Origin: Gloeocapsa sp. PCC 7428
GTDB taxonomy: Bacteria; Cyanobacteriota; Cyanobacteriia; Cyanobacteriales; Chroococcidiopsidaceae
Assembly (NCBI RefSeq): GCF_000317555.1
Contig: NC_019745.1
Coordinates: 4,092,001 to 4,156,000 of the forward strand
Direction: 5' to 3'
DNA: 64,000 nt
Shown: positions 35,958-45,851 of the stretch, piece after piece
How the letters are laid out: every line of letters starts with the position of its first letter
Numbering within the stretch: position 1 is the first letter of the stretch
Made by a program: the position numbers and the translations under genes
Notes under the pieces: generated by a model
Told to the model about the DNA's origin: nothing
The model's input: the letters and a program-made list of their open reading frames with translations, nothing else
Databases searched by the model: none

Positions 35958-37094
35958 ATGAAAATTCCCAGTTTTGATGCCAAGAGTCAATATCATATAC
36001 TTGCGCCTGAGTTAATCAATGTCGTTAGTTCAGTGATGGCTGATGGGCGCTATATTATGGGTCCACAAGTGAAATGCTTTGAAACGCAGTTTGCTAGCTA
36101 CCTTGATTGTGCTTCTGCGATCTCATGCAATTCTGGTACTGATGCTTTACACCTAGCTTTACGCGCCTTAAATATTGGTGTTGGAGACGAAGTAATCACT
36201 ACGCCGTTTACGTTTATCGCAACTACCGAAGCGATTGGGATTGTGGGTGCGACTCCTGTGTTTGTAGACGTCGATTTGGAAACTTACAATATCGATCCCC
36301 AGCAAATCGAAAGCAAGATTACCGAACGTACTAAGGCGATATTACCTGTGCATCTTTACGGTCGTCCGTGCGATATGTCTGCGATCGTGGCGATCGCACG
36401 CAAATATAATCTCAAAGTCATTGAAGATTGCGCGCAAGCAACAGGCGCGGTTTGGGAAGGACAAAAAGTCGGAACGATTGGTGATGTTGGTTGTTTTAGC
36501 TTTTTCCCAACAAAAAACTTAGGCTGTTTTGGTGACGGCGGTGCGATCGCCACAAACGATCCTGAAATTGCCGATCGCGTTGAGTATCTGCGCCGACACG
36601 GGGGAAAAATTAAGTATCAACATGAAGAATTGGGCTTAAATAGCCGTTTAGATACACTGCAAGCGGCGATTTTATCTGTTAAGCTACCCTATCTCGAACA
36701 ATGGAACACCGCCAGAAAAGCGATCGCCTATTACTATTTAGAACAACTCGCTTCTGTTTCAGGGATTGTATTGCCAAGCGTTGTTGCTAACGGTACATCT
36801 GTTTGGAATCAGTTTACAATTCGGGTTCTGGACGGACAACGCGATCGCCTTCAGCAACAGCTAAATCAAAAAGGAATTAGCACGATGGTTTATTACCCAA
36901 TTCCTTTACATTTGCAAAAGGTACATAGTCATTTGAATTATCCTTTAGGGTCACTACCCAATAGTGAAAAATTAAGTACTGAAGTTTTATCATTACCAAT
37001 GTTTCCTGAGTTAAGTTTATTCGAGCAACAAATCACTGTCGAAGCAATCAGTCAAGCTTCAGCAAATTTATCCTGTATCCATGAATACGTATAA
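35958..37094 (+). CDS. wbpE: DegT/DnrJ/EryC1 PLP aminotransferase (WbpE-like)
   Basis: A 378-residue sugar aminotransferase. The pyridoxal-phosphate lysine is K186 in [32 protein letters not shown] binds the phosphate, and [13 protein letters not shown] is a family signature. It should transaminate the 3-keto UDP sugar made by WbpB, with glutamate as donor. It lies 14 bases after wbpD. Position and motifs together support WbpE rather than another sugar aminotransferase. Confidence 0.88.
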   Translation: MKIPSFDAKSQYHILAPELINVVSSVMADGRYIMGPQVKCFETQFASYLDCASAISCNSGTDALHLALRALNIGVGDEVITTPFTFIATTEAIGIVGATPVFVDVDLETYNIDPQQIESKITERTKAILPVHLYGRPCDMSAIVAIARKYNLKVIEDCAQATGAVWEGQKVGTIGDVGCFSFFPTKNLGCFGDGGAIATNDPEIADRVEYLRRHGGKIKYQHEELGLNSRLDTLQAAILSVKLPYLEQWNTARKAIAYYYLEQLASVSGIVLPSVVANGTSVWNQFTIRVLDGQRDRLQQQLNQKGISTMVYYPIPLHLQKVHSHLNYPLGSLPNSEKLSTEVLSLPMFPELSLFEQQITVEAISQASANLSCIHEYV

Positions 37095-37164
37095 TACTCA
37101 TTCGATAATTTCGTAATTTGTGGATAGAAATGAATGTAGGAAAAAATAGATAATTCTGACTTTT

Positions 37165-37557
37165 ATGGCTCAAAGTTCCACAGTTCGAGCTAAACCACGT
37201 GCTTACCTTAAGCTATCACTTAGTATACTTTTTGGTATTACTGGACAACTGCTCATGAAGCATACAATGAGTATTGCTGCTACAGAACTATTTACGTTAT
37301 CGTTTGTTGTGCAATTAACTTTAGCACTGGCGACTTATACGATTGGAGTAGCAAATTGGGTTTTAGCGCTGCGGGTTGTCAAACTTAGTGTGGCTTATCC
37401 TTTAAGTAGTTTGAATTATGTGGGAATCTTATTCGGTTCGTACTACTTCTTTAATGAGACGATCACCTTTACACGAATTCTAGGAGTATTACTCATCTTT
37501 ACCGGAGTTCTATTTGTCGCCTTATCTCAAAGCGGTCGCCAACTCATATCGAAATGA
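37165..37557 (+). CDS. Small EamA/SMR-type transporter subunit (ArnE-like)
   Basis: A 130-residue protein with four hydrophobic helices. It has SILFGITGQLLMKHTM and the stretch VAYPLSSLNYVGILFGSYYFFNE, which closely recalls ArnE (IAYPMLSLNF in the enterobacterial protein, from memory). ArnE with ArnF flips undecaprenyl-phosphate aminoarabinose. Here the stop overlaps the start of a second four-helix protein by four bases (ATGA), which implies a heterodimer. It probably flips a different undecaprenyl-linked sugar. Confidence 0.78.
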   Translation: MAQSSTVRAKPRAYLKLSLSILFGITGQLLMKHTMSIAATELFTLSFVVQLTLALATYTIGVANWVLALRVVKLSVAYPLSSLNYVGILFGSYYFFNETITFTRILGVLLIFTGVLFVALSQSGRQLISK

Positions 37558-37892
37558 ATGTTCTTCCTTGGATATTTTTATTACTTGTCGTAGTTCTCGG
37601 TACTGTTGGGCAAATATCCCTCAAATACGCACTCTATAATAATGCCTCGACACCGAAAATTTTTAATTCTTACTATTTTTGGATTTGGTCTATTTGTTAT
37701 GTAATTGTTACGTTATTGTGGCTCGTTGTTTTACGCACAATTCCGTTAAGTCAAGCTTTTCCTGCTCTTGGATTGACGTTTGCTTTAGTTCCCTTGGCTT
37801 CACATCAAGTTCTTAAAGAAAAGATTGCTTTTGGTCAATGGATAGGAATTGCAATCATCATCACTGGAGTTTGTTTAGTTGTACAAATGTAA
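37554..37892 (+). CDS. Small EamA/SMR-type transporter subunit (ArnF-like partner)
   Basis: A 112-residue protein with four hydrophobic helices: VVLGTVGQISLKYAL, then FWIWSICYVIVTLLWLVVL, QAFPALGLTFALVPLA, and IGIAIIITGVCLVVQM. It is translationally coupled to the preceding gene through ATGA. Two unequal small multidrug-resistance-type subunits in tandem are the signature of heterodimeric flippases such as ArnE/ArnF. Confidence 0.77.
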   Translation: MNVLPWIFLLLVVVLGTVGQISLKYALYNNASTPKIFNSYYFWIWSICYVIVTLLWLVVLRTIPLSQAFPALGLTFALVPLASHQVLKEKIAFGQWIGIAIIITGVCLVVQM

Positions 37893-37914
37893 TTTTTAAA
37901 ATAAGGAAAATAGA

Positions 37915-38928
37915 ATGATGATATTACCAAGAAAAGTATTAGTTACAGGAGTTGCGGGGTTTATTGGTTCTCATTTACTAGATAAACTTATAGCAGCAGG
38001 TCATCAAGTTGTTGGTATTGATAACCTGTGCATGGGAAAACTAGAAAACATAGCACATCATCTAGATAATCCAGCGTTTAAGTTTCTACAACGGGATATT
38101 ACTGAAGCATCGACCTTTGCGAATTTAGAAGACTTTGACTGTTTGGTTCACTTAGCAGCATTTAAAATTCCCCGTTATGGTAAAGCGATTGATACGCTAA
38201 AAATTAATTATCAGGGAACAGAAAATGTTTTAGAGTTTGCGCGATCGCGTAACTGTAAGTGTGTTCTTGCTTCGACTTCTGATGTCTATGGTCGCAATCC
38301 TAAATTACCATTTAACGAAGATGATGATTCCGTTTTAGGTTCGTCAAAAGTAGCCCGCTGGAGTTATGCTGTTTCTAAACTTTTTGATGAACATTTAGCC
38401 TTCGCTTATCAAGAAAGCTACGGATTTCCTGTTGTCATTTTACGCTTTTTTGGTTCCTATGGACCGCGACATCACTTATCTTGGTGGGGGGGACCACAAT
38501 CGGTTTTTATTGAACAAATTTTGAGCGATCGCGAAATTCAAATTCATGGAGATGGCTTACAAACACGTAGTTTTACCTATATCAGTGATACTGTAGCTGG
38601 AATTTACGCAGCAATTATCAAACCTGAAGCCAACGGCGAGATTTTTAATATTGGAAGCGATCGCGAAATTTCAATATTGAACTTGGCTAAAACTATCAAA
38701 AGATTAAGCGATACACCTGGCAATCTTAAGCTTAAATTTGTTCCTTACGAATCATTTACTGGGAAGAAGTATGAAGATGTGCGGCGTAGAGTTCCCGATA
38801 GTAGCCGTTGCGAGCAAATTCTTGGTATCAAAGCGGAAGTTTCTTTAGAAGAGGGACTATTACGAACAATTGCTTGGCATCGCAGTCTAAAATCACAAGA
38901 GGAATCAAGTCTACTTGTGCTGAATTGA
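37915..38928 (+). CDS. NAD-dependent epimerase/dehydratase (extended SDR)
   Basis: A 337-residue extended SDR enzyme. The NAD site is TGVAGFIGSHLL (residues 10-21). The catalytic residues lie in ASTSDVYGRNP and YAVSKLFDEHL. GDGLQTRSFTYISDT is typical of UDP-sugar epimerases and decarboxylases. The substrate is unclear; it may act on a uronic acid such as the WbpA product, or interconvert UDP-Glc and UDP-Gal type sugars. Two ATG codons in a row (37915, 37918) follow a TAAGGA ribosome-binding site. It lies 22 bases after the flippase pair. Confidence 0.86.
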   Translation: MMILPRKVLVTGVAGFIGSHLLDKLIAAGHQVVGIDNLCMGKLENIAHHLDNPAFKFLQRDITEASTFANLEDFDCLVHLAAFKIPRYGKAIDTLKINYQGTENVLEFARSRNCKCVLASTSDVYGRNPKLPFNEDDDSVLGSSKVARWSYAVSKLFDEHLAFAYQESYGFPVVILRFFGSYGPRHHLSWWGGPQSVFIEQILSDREIQIHGDGLQTRSFTYISDTVAGIYAAIIKPEANGEIFNIGSDREISILNLAKTIKRLSDTPGNLKLKFVPYESFTGKKYEDVRRRVPDSSRCEQILGIKAEVSLEEGLLRTIAWHRSLKSQEESSLLVLN

Positions 38929-38938
38929 GAAATAGATT

Positions 38939-38968
38939 GGTAATGGGTAATTGATATTACCTATTACC
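38939..38968. repeat. Hairpin of heptamer-like repeats
   Basis: GGTAATGGGTAAT and ATTACCTATTACC pair with one G-T wobble around TGAT, ten bases after the epimerase stop codon. TAATGGG-type short repeats are common in cyanobacterial intergenic DNA. No T run follows, so it is not a standard terminator. Confidence 0.5.
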
Positions 38969-39068
38969 TAAGTTACAAGTTGACGCTTATATTTGAAAAA
39001 TCACATAACGTAGTCTTTCCATAGACATAAGATGAATAACTTACAATTGCTTTATTTATAAAATTCAT

Positions 39069-40370
39069 ATGAACATTGCAGTGATTGGTGGTGGCTTGAT
39101 GGGGCTAGTTTTAGCTCATCGTCTCTCGCAGCAAGGACATATAGTGACTGTTTTTGAACGTAATCATCAACTAGGTGGACTTGCAACTTATCACGATTAC
39201 GGTTCTTTTGTGTGGGATCGCTTCTATCATGTTATCTTGCCTTCGGATACACATTTAATTAGATATTTGCATGATATTGGCTTAGGCGATCAGTTACGTT
39301 GGCGCAGTACAGGTACAGGCTACTATGTCGATAAAAAATTATATTCAATTAGTAACACATTAGAATTTTTACGCTTTCCGCCTCTTAGTTTGTGGGGAAA
39401 GTTTCGGCTAGCTTTTACTTTAATTTATGGCTCTCGAATTAAAAATTGGCAACCTTTAGAAAGAATATCTGTTGAAGATTGGTTAGTTAAACTTAGTGGT
39501 AGGAAGACTTATCAAAAATTTTGGCTACCGTTACTGCTAGCGAAGCTTGGAGAAAACTATAAAAAAGTTTCAGCGGTTTTTATATGGTCTTATATTAAAC
39601 GTTTATTCTCAGCGCGCGATTCTTCTCTAAATAAAGAAAAATTAGGCTATGTTGTAGGAGGATATAAAACAGTTTTTGATCGTCTTGAAAAGTTGATTTA
39701 TGCTGCGGGTAGTTGTATTTGTACAGGTGTAGCAATTAACAGAATTATTCCTGATTCTGTAGATGGTTTATGGGTTGAGTACAAAAGTAAAAAAGAGCAT
39801 TTTGATAAGGTTATTTTTACCGCACCTGTTGAAATTTTACAAGACGTTGCACCGCCTAGTCTTGTTCAAATGAGTGGCGATCGCACTTCAATTGAATATC
39901 TCGGTGTCATCTGCATGGTATTAGTTACCCGTAAACCTTTAGTTCCTCACTACGTCGTCAATATTGCTGATAGTCGAGTTCCTTTTACGGGAGCGATCGG
40001 TATGACTAATCTTGTATCGCTTCAAGAAACTGCTGGATTACATTTAACCTATCTACCAAAATATATCCTATCAAGCGATCCTCTGTTGCAAAAAACTGAT
40101 GCAGAATTGCGTCAACTATTTGTATCAGGACTTCGTTATATGTTTCCCCATCTAAGTGAAAATGATATTGTCACCACTCATATTAATCGTGCCAAACACG
40201 TTCAACCTTTACAGATTCTTAACTACTCGCGCAAAGCACCACAAGTTACCACTAGTCACAAAGATTTCTTAGTTCTCAATACTTCCCAATTTGTAAATGA
40301 TACACTCAACAATAATACAGTCGTACGCCATGTTGAGGAATTTCTTAAAAATGAACGTTCAATAGTATGA
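39069..40370 (+). CDS. FAD-dependent amine-oxidase-type oxidoreductase
   Basis: A 433-residue flavoprotein. The dinucleotide-binding motif is VIGGGLMGLVLAHRLSQQG, followed by VFERNHQLGGLATYHDYG. WDRFYHVILPSD is typical of the protoporphyrinogen-oxidase/UDP-galactopyranose-mutase-like group found in polysaccharide loci. The reaction is not known; a sugar-ring or lipid-linked-sugar redox step would fit. The gene ends at a hairpin terminator shared with the opposite-strand GT-C gene. Confidence 0.8.
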   Translation: MNIAVIGGGLMGLVLAHRLSQQGHIVTVFERNHQLGGLATYHDYGSFVWDRFYHVILPSDTHLIRYLHDIGLGDQLRWRSTGTGYYVDKKLYSISNTLEFLRFPPLSLWGKFRLAFTLIYGSRIKNWQPLERISVEDWLVKLSGRKTYQKFWLPLLLAKLGENYKKVSAVFIWSYIKRLFSARDSSLNKEKLGYVVGGYKTVFDRLEKLIYAAGSCICTGVAINRIIPDSVDGLWVEYKSKKEHFDKVIFTAPVEILQDVAPPSLVQMSGDRTSIEYLGVICMVLVTRKPLVPHYVVNIADSRVPFTGAIGMTNLVSLQETAGLHLTYLPKYILSSDPLLQKTDAELRQLFVSGLRYMFPHLSENDIVTTHINRAKHVQPLQILNYSRKAPQVTTSHKDFLVLNTSQFVNDTLNNNTVVRHVEEFLKNERSIV

Positions 40371-40417
40371 AATCACTTGTAAAATTTCTGTATTAAACCG
40401 AAGTTGATAAACTGAAA

Positions 40418-40469
40418 TAAATGGGTACAAAATATTCTAGTAATTTTTGCTAAGACTTTGTACCCATTT
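40418..40469. terminator. Bidirectional hairpin terminator
   Basis: Perfect 13-bp arms AAATGGGTACAAA and TTTGTACCCATTT lie between the stops of two convergent genes (40370 plus, 40478 minus). The loop is about 26 bases. Confidence 0.65.
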
Positions 40470-40477
40470 ACTATTAT

Positions 40478-42241
40478 TTATTTTTGAGCATAGATCTGAA
40501 TCAGATCGTCAAACGAATGAGTCAGTTGGTACTGATCCACAATCCAACGCGCCACTATAGGGTTAAAGTCCGCGTATGTATTATATCCCCACTCAGTAAA
40601 TTCGCGTTCTACATAAACAATAAGTTCAGGAGGATTAGCCCGCATTCGGGTAAGAAAGTTTTCTTCATCTTGTGCTGTTGGTAAAGCTACCGGAAGAAAA
40701 GTAAGTTCTTTACTAGGTGAGTGAGTTGCTGTGAGAAAATTTAGGATATTACCTTCCGGTAAAACTAGAACTGATGTAGCACCAGAAGCATTAATAACGT
40801 CTATTGTTTGATTAAAGACTCGCGCTGTTTTAGCATCTGTCAAATAAAAAGTTCCGTAATCTGAGCTAACAGCATAATTGTAATTGCGAATAAGGTTCCC
40901 AGCTTTAAAGCTAGCGCCAATCAATAGGCAAATCAGTAAGTAACGCCAAACGATTTTGCGGTTCTTTTGTGCTAAATAGTAGAGCAAGGTAAAAAATAAT
41001 ATAATAACAGTTGTAGCGTATAAGCCATAAAAATTAATATAAAATAGCCAACGAGAATTAAGTACTAGTGAAAATACTAACAATGCTCCTAGCAAACCTA
41101 CTTGACTAAACTTGTGACGCTTTGTAAATAAGATAAGTAACCATCCAGCGATCGCAGGCATAAACCACGATAGCTCTCCTAAGGGGTAAGCTACTGCCAT
41201 AAATCTACTACGGAGAATTACCTTACTTAGCACAATAATGCCAGCGCTAGCGAAAGTAAAACTAATCAAAAACTCAGTGATATTCCTTATCTTGTGTGAA
41301 CTGTTGCTCTTTGATTTAACTAACCAATGTGCTGCTACCATGGCTAAGACAATGACTACCGACGTAGTCAAAAAAGCCTTAAGCGATAGCCACCATACTT
41401 GTAAAGTTTTAATCGGTGAAGTTTGAAACAATTGACTACGATTTAAAACATCAGCTTTAGCAATTGGAAATAACGAAGTATGAATATTTTCCCAAGAAGC
41501 TTGCTGCGCAAGTAAAGCTAATGGAATGAAGGCACAAAGGCTAGCAATCAATATTACTAACAAGCTACGATGTATTTTGACTTTGAACTTTTGCACTCCA
41601 GAGAGATTGATAGCAGCTAACACCCCTGCTATTGCAGCAACTCCATATTCCTGTTTTGATAAACCCGCTAGCCCACAAGCGATCGCAGCAGCTACCAGCC
41701 ATCTCGTCTTATAGGATGACTGTTCATAATAATGTACACAACTAATCGCCATTAAACATAATACTGTTGCATATACGGCTGCATAGCTATAAGGCACGAC
41801 AAAATTAAATATTCCTGAACCCAGAATGCAGTAAATCATTATGCATACTGTACATAAAGCAGCCCAACTTGCATTAGTCAGCGTCTTAGCTAACTGATAA
41901 ACTAAGACTGTAGCAACCAATGATAAAACAAAACCTAGTATATAAAAGACTTCTAAACGGTGTCCAAAAATAGACAGTGCTAAAGCATTTACGTAATACG
42001 CAAGCGGACCATAATACGTCGCAATATCGCGATAGAGCGCTTGTCCTGTAAGTAAACGCGCTGGGATTTCTACTTCACGCCCAATATCGATAACCGCACC
42101 GTCTAGTTTACCCCAGCTTAATGCGGCGATCGCAGCAAAACAAACCAGTACAATCCCCAGCCACAAATCAAGCCGTAACCAATTTTTTATGATTTGCTCT
42201 TTACCAAGACGTCTTCCCTGAAACTCAGCCGAATTTCTCAT
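40478..42241 (-). CDS. GT-C family membrane glycosyltransferase (PMT/ArnT-like)
   Basis: About 587 residues with roughly eleven hydrophobic helices and a soluble tail. After the first helix comes DGAVIDIGREVEIPARLLTGQALYRDIATYYGP split by helices, the first periplasmic loop typical of GT-C enzymes that use polyprenyl-phosphate sugars. The tail (SGATSVLVLPEGNILNFL, YADFNPIVARWIV) would lie in the periplasm. It likely transfers a lipid-linked sugar to a polymer or lipid. The ATG at 42241 is preferred to one 16 codons earlier. It is transcribed convergently with the flavoprotein gene. Confidence 0.77.
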   Translation of the reverse strand: MRNSAEFQGRRLGKEQIIKNWLRLDLWLGIVLVCFAAIAALSWGKLDGAVIDIGREVEIPARLLTGQALYRDIATYYGPLAYYVNALALSIFGHRLEVFYILGFVLSLVATVLVYQLAKTLTNASWAALCTVCIMIYCILGSGIFNFVVPYSYAAVYATVLCLMAISCVHYYEQSSYKTRWLVAAAIACGLAGLSKQEYGVAAIAGVLAAINLSGVQKFKVKIHRSLLVILIASLCAFIPLALLAQQASWENIHTSLFPIAKADVLNRSQLFQTSPIKTLQVWWLSLKAFLTTSVVIVLAMVAAHWLVKSKSNSSHKIRNITEFLISFTFASAGIIVLSKVILRSRFMAVAYPLGELSWFMPAIAGWLLILFTKRHKFSQVGLLGALLVFSLVLNSRWLFYINFYGLYATTVIILFFTLLYYLAQKNRKIVWRYLLICLLIGASFKAGNLIRNYNYAVSSDYGTFYLTDAKTARVFNQTIDVINASGATSVLVLPEGNILNFLTATHSPSKELTFLPVALPTAQDEENFLTRMRANPPELIVYVEREFTEWGYNTYADFNPIVARWIVDQYQLTHSFDDLIQIYAQK

Positions 42242-42774
42242 ATTAAATTTAGCTCTCCTAATTCTTTCAAATTTAATATCACGACACACTTTCTCTAAGG
42301 CAAAATCACAAGAAGTGTCAATGTTATAAAATTTTCTAAAAAAAATGTTGCGTTTACATTGAAAAATGCTTTATCGTTGTATTATACATAGAAATCTGAG
42401 CTTTCTTTATAAAGATTAAAATTACTTTCAATAAAAATTATAGGAGGTAAGCTAAGCTTCTATTAAAACCAATATATAGCAATTTCTACTAATTTGTGTC
42501 ATATTTCATTTATATCAGTTTGAAATAACAACACTGATTCAAATTTAGTCATGGCTTAATTTAACCACTGCACTGTTGCCATATGTTTGAGCAACATCAT
42601 ACAGCTTTGCTGTCTCATTATTGATGTGCAGATCTTTACATCAAAGTAAGCTGTTCTATTCATTAATTAAACTTTAGTTATTGGCATCAAAAGTCAAAGA
42701 TCGCAATAGCTAAGTAATAAAGTGCTACGTCGTGCTAACAAGTACACCCATCAAGTAAATCATATAGAAATACA
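42242..42774. other. AT-rich divergent promoter region
   Basis: It separates the minus-strand GT-C gene and the plus-strand DUF4082/DMFA gene and presumably holds promoters for both. A run of A/T hexamers is visible, but I see no clear operator, repeat or gene. Confidence 0.4.
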
Positions 42775-45700
42775 ATGAGTTACACAGCAGATTCCCATGA
42801 GGAATTTTTAATAGCACAAGTACAAACAAACCAAACTATATTTACAACCCAAACTCCTAGTATTCAAAATGCTTCTGACGGTGTGCCCTACGAGCTTGGA
42901 ATGAAGTTCAGAAGCGCAAAAGCAGGAGAAATCACTGCGATTCGTTACTGGAAAGCAGCCAACGAAACAGGAACCCATGTCGGTAAAATCTGGACAGCAA
43001 CAGGTACACTTCTGAGTAGCGTAACCTTTACGAATGAAAGTGCTTCAGGTTGGCAACAGCAAACACTTAATACACCACAATCCATTGCTGCAAATACAAC
43101 ATATGTAGTTTCTGTCAATGCTAATAGCCATTTTCCGATTACGTATAACGGATTAGGAACTACTGTAACCAATGGAGATCTCAGTTCAGTAGCTGATGGT
43201 AACAATGGAGTGTTTGCTTCTCAAGGTTCTTTCCCAAGTAGTTCGTATCAGAACAGCAACTACTTCCGCGATGTTGTATTCGTTGTTACTAGCAGTCAAA
43301 CAATCACGAAAGTCAGTGGAGACAATCAAACTGGTACAGCAGGAACAACATTACCAGCACCATTAGTCGCTCAAGTGAAAGACGCTGCTGGTAATCCACA
43401 ATCAGGAGTCACGATCAATTTTACAGTTGATAGTGGCGGTGGCTCAGTCTCTCCTACTAGTGCAGTAACTGATACTAACGGACAGGCTAGCACTGTCCTC
43501 ACCTTAGGAGCCGCCCCAGGTGCGATCGAGCCAGTGATTAATACCGTGAGTGCAACAGCATCTGGGATAGGTAGTGTAACTTTTAGTGCTACAGCTAATC
43601 CTACAGGCAATCCTACCACTCAGACTTTATTCACAAATCAAGTTCCTGGTATCTCGAATGCTAGTGATGGTATTGCTTATGAACTGGGAACGAAGTTCCA
43701 AAGCTCTGCTGGAGGTCAAATTACTGCAATTCGCTATTGGAAAGCACCTAGCGAAACAGGTACGCATGTTGGTAAAATTTGGACAGCAGGCGGTCAAGTC
43801 TTAGCAACCGTTAACTTCACGAATGAGTCAGCTTCAGGTTGGCAACAGCAGGAACTTAGCACCCCAGTTTATATAGACCCTAATACTACATATGTAGTTT
43901 CCGTCAACTGTAATAGTCATTTTGCACTGACCTACAACCAATTGGCAAACTCAGTAGTCAATGGACCGCTGAGAACGGTTGCTGATGGCAATAATGGAGT
44001 CTACGGTAGTTTTAACTCCTTTCCCACGAGTTCTTACCAAAATAGCAACTATTTCCGCGACATAGTATTTATTGTTAGCAGTACTGTTAATAAAGTAAGC
44101 GGTGATAACCAAAGTGGTACGGTGGGTTCGACATTACCTAACCCCTTGGTAATACGAGTTGAGAACAGTGCTGGCAATCCTCAAGCTGGCGTTACAGTTA
44201 GCTTTACGGTTGACAGTGGCGGAGGTTCAGTTTCACCGAATATTGCTGTCACTAATAGTAGTGGTCTAGCTAGTACATCGCTGACATTAGGTTCGATACC
44301 GAGTGGGCCCAACAACGCTGTCGTTGTAACTGCTACAGCCAGTGGAATTGGTAGTGTTATCTTTACGGCGAAAGCTATTCCAGAAAACCCCAACGCAATC
44401 TATTTAGAAAATCTCCAACAAGGTACGACAAACTGGAAAATCACCAATCAAGCTTTTAATGAAATTGCTGGTTATGCAACAGCAACAAGCGTTAACAAAG
44501 GTGGTTCGCTCCCCATTAAAGTTTCTCTGGCACAGTCTGGACAATTTACAGTAGATGTGTACCGTCTAGGCTACTACGGAGGTAGGGGCGGTCGCTTAGT
44601 CGCTAGCAGTGGTTTGTTGAACGGAATTACCCAACCAGCAGGGACTTTAAATAGTACTACCCGTTTGTTTGAATGTAACTGGTCAACATCCTACACGATC
44701 GCCGTTGGTGCTAATTGGACAAGTGGTTTGTACATAGCTAAGCTGACTGACCAACGAACAGGTAAGCAAAGCCAAATATGGTTTGTCGTGCGTGACGATA
44801 GTAGTAACTCTAAAATACTATTCCAAAGTAGCTTTACAACATTTCTTGCATATAGCAATACTGGCGGCTATAGCTTATATAGTTTCAATAGTATTGGTGG
44901 ACAAAGAGCATTTAAAATTTCATACGACTGTCCCTTCTCACAAACTGGTGTTGGATTCGGTGAATTCAATAATATTTTTCGATGGGAGTACAACATGGTA
45001 CGGTGGTTGGAGTCTCAAAGCTATGATGTGTCTTACATCACCAACATGGATGTACAGAATAATTCCCAGCTTCTACAGCAACATCAAGTTTTTCTGTCAG
45101 TTGGTCATGATGAATACTGGTCCTTAGAAGAACGCAATCATGTTGAGCAAGCCCGTAACAGTGGAGTTAACTTAGGATTTTTCTCTGCTAATACTTGTTA
45201 TTGGCGAGTCAGGTTTGAGAACAGCACAAGTGGAGTTGCTGACCGTGTTATGGCATGTTACAAAGACGCATGGAATCTAGATCCAGTCGCTGCACAAAAC
45301 TCGAGTGCTGCAACCAATAAATTTCGCAGCCCGCAGAATAATAAGCCAGAAAGTGCTTTGCTAGGAGTCATGTACGTTGGTGACATAGATATCGTTTATG
45401 GAGGCTTTGATTTTGTTATCAAAAACAGCAACCATCCTTATTATGCTAATACAGGTCTCAGCAACGGCGATCGCCTCAGCCAATTAGTGGGGTTTGAATG
45501 GGATGCAATTAATCCAAATGCTGCGCCTAATGGGCTGGAAATTTTAGCCGAATCGCAATCCCCCCAGGCTCCTGACAACGTAGAATTAGAAGGATTTCCT
45601 GCTGGAACGAATCCTCGAGTATCACACGCAGTTCGCTATGTTGCTGCTAGCGGAGCAAAAGTTTTTGCAACTGGTTCGATTCAATGGATGTGGGGACTAG

Positions 45701-45819
45701 ATAGCGATGGTGTATCTACCCCGCGTGAAGATCTTCGCGCTAAGCAAATTGCAGTGAACATCTTGGCAGATATGGGCGCTAAACCTTTGACTCCCGATCC
45801 AGACATTATTGTTCCCTAA
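42775..45819 (+). CDS. DUF4082 / Ig-like / N,N-dimethylformamidase-beta-like multidomain protein
   Basis: A 1014-residue protein. Two DUF4082 domains (about 22-170 and 283-434; shared ITAIRYWKA, THVGKIWTA, YQNSNYFRD) alternate with two bacterial Ig-like domains (about 180-275 and 440-533; shared NFTVDSGGGSVSP-type core). The repeats look like an internal duplication. From about 540 a DMFA-beta-like domain follows (YRLGYYGGRGGR, SVGHDEYWSLEERNHVE, IQWMWGLDSDG). Relatives of the last domain include an iron-dependent amidase subunit, but the function here is unknown. No Sec or Tat signal is seen at the start. A surface or extracellular polymer-binding role is likely. Confidence 0.83.
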   Translation: MSYTADSHEEFLIAQVQTNQTIFTTQTPSIQNASDGVPYELGMKFRSAKAGEITAIRYWKAANETGTHVGKIWTATGTLLSSVTFTNESASGWQQQTLNTPQSIAANTTYVVSVNANSHFPITYNGLGTTVTNGDLSSVADGNNGVFASQGSFPSSSYQNSNYFRDVVFVVTSSQTITKVSGDNQTGTAGTTLPAPLVAQVKDAAGNPQSGVTINFTVDSGGGSVSPTSAVTDTNGQASTVLTLGAAPGAIEPVINTVSATASGIGSVTFSATANPTGNPTTQTLFTNQVPGISNASDGIAYELGTKFQSSAGGQITAIRYWKAPSETGTHVGKIWTAGGQVLATVNFTNESASGWQQQELSTPVYIDPNTTYVVSVNCNSHFALTYNQLANSVVNGPLRTVADGNNGVYGSFNSFPTSSYQNSNYFRDIVFIVSSTVNKVSGDNQSGTVGSTLPNPLVIRVENSAGNPQAGVTVSFTVDSGGGSVSPNIAVTNSSGLASTSLTLGSIPSGPNNAVVVTATASGIGSVIFTAKAIPENPNAIYLENLQQGTTNWKITNQAFNEIAGYATATSVNKGGSLPIKVSLAQSGQFTVDVYRLGYYGGRGGRLVASSGLLNGITQPAGTLNSTTRLFECNWSTSYTIAVGANWTSGLYIAKLTDQRTGKQSQIWFVVRDDSSNSKILFQSSFTTFLAYSNTGGYSLYSFNSIGGQRAFKISYDCPFSQTGVGFGEFNNIFRWEYNMVRWLESQSYDVSYITNMDVQNNSQLLQQHQVFLSVGHDEYWSLEERNHVEQARNSGVNLGFFSANTCYWRVRFENSTSGVADRVMACYKDAWNLDPVAAQNSSAATNKFRSPQNNKPESALLGVMYVGDIDIVYGGFDFVIKNSNHPYYANTGLSNGDRLSQLVGFEWDAINPNAAPNGLEILAESQSPQAPDNVELEGFPAGTNPRVSHAVRYVAASGAKVFATGSIQWMWGLDSDGVSTPREDLRAKQIAVNILADMGAKPLTPDPDIIVP

Positions 45820-45851
45820 GTCAACGCTATTTCTTCTTAAGGAATACAAAG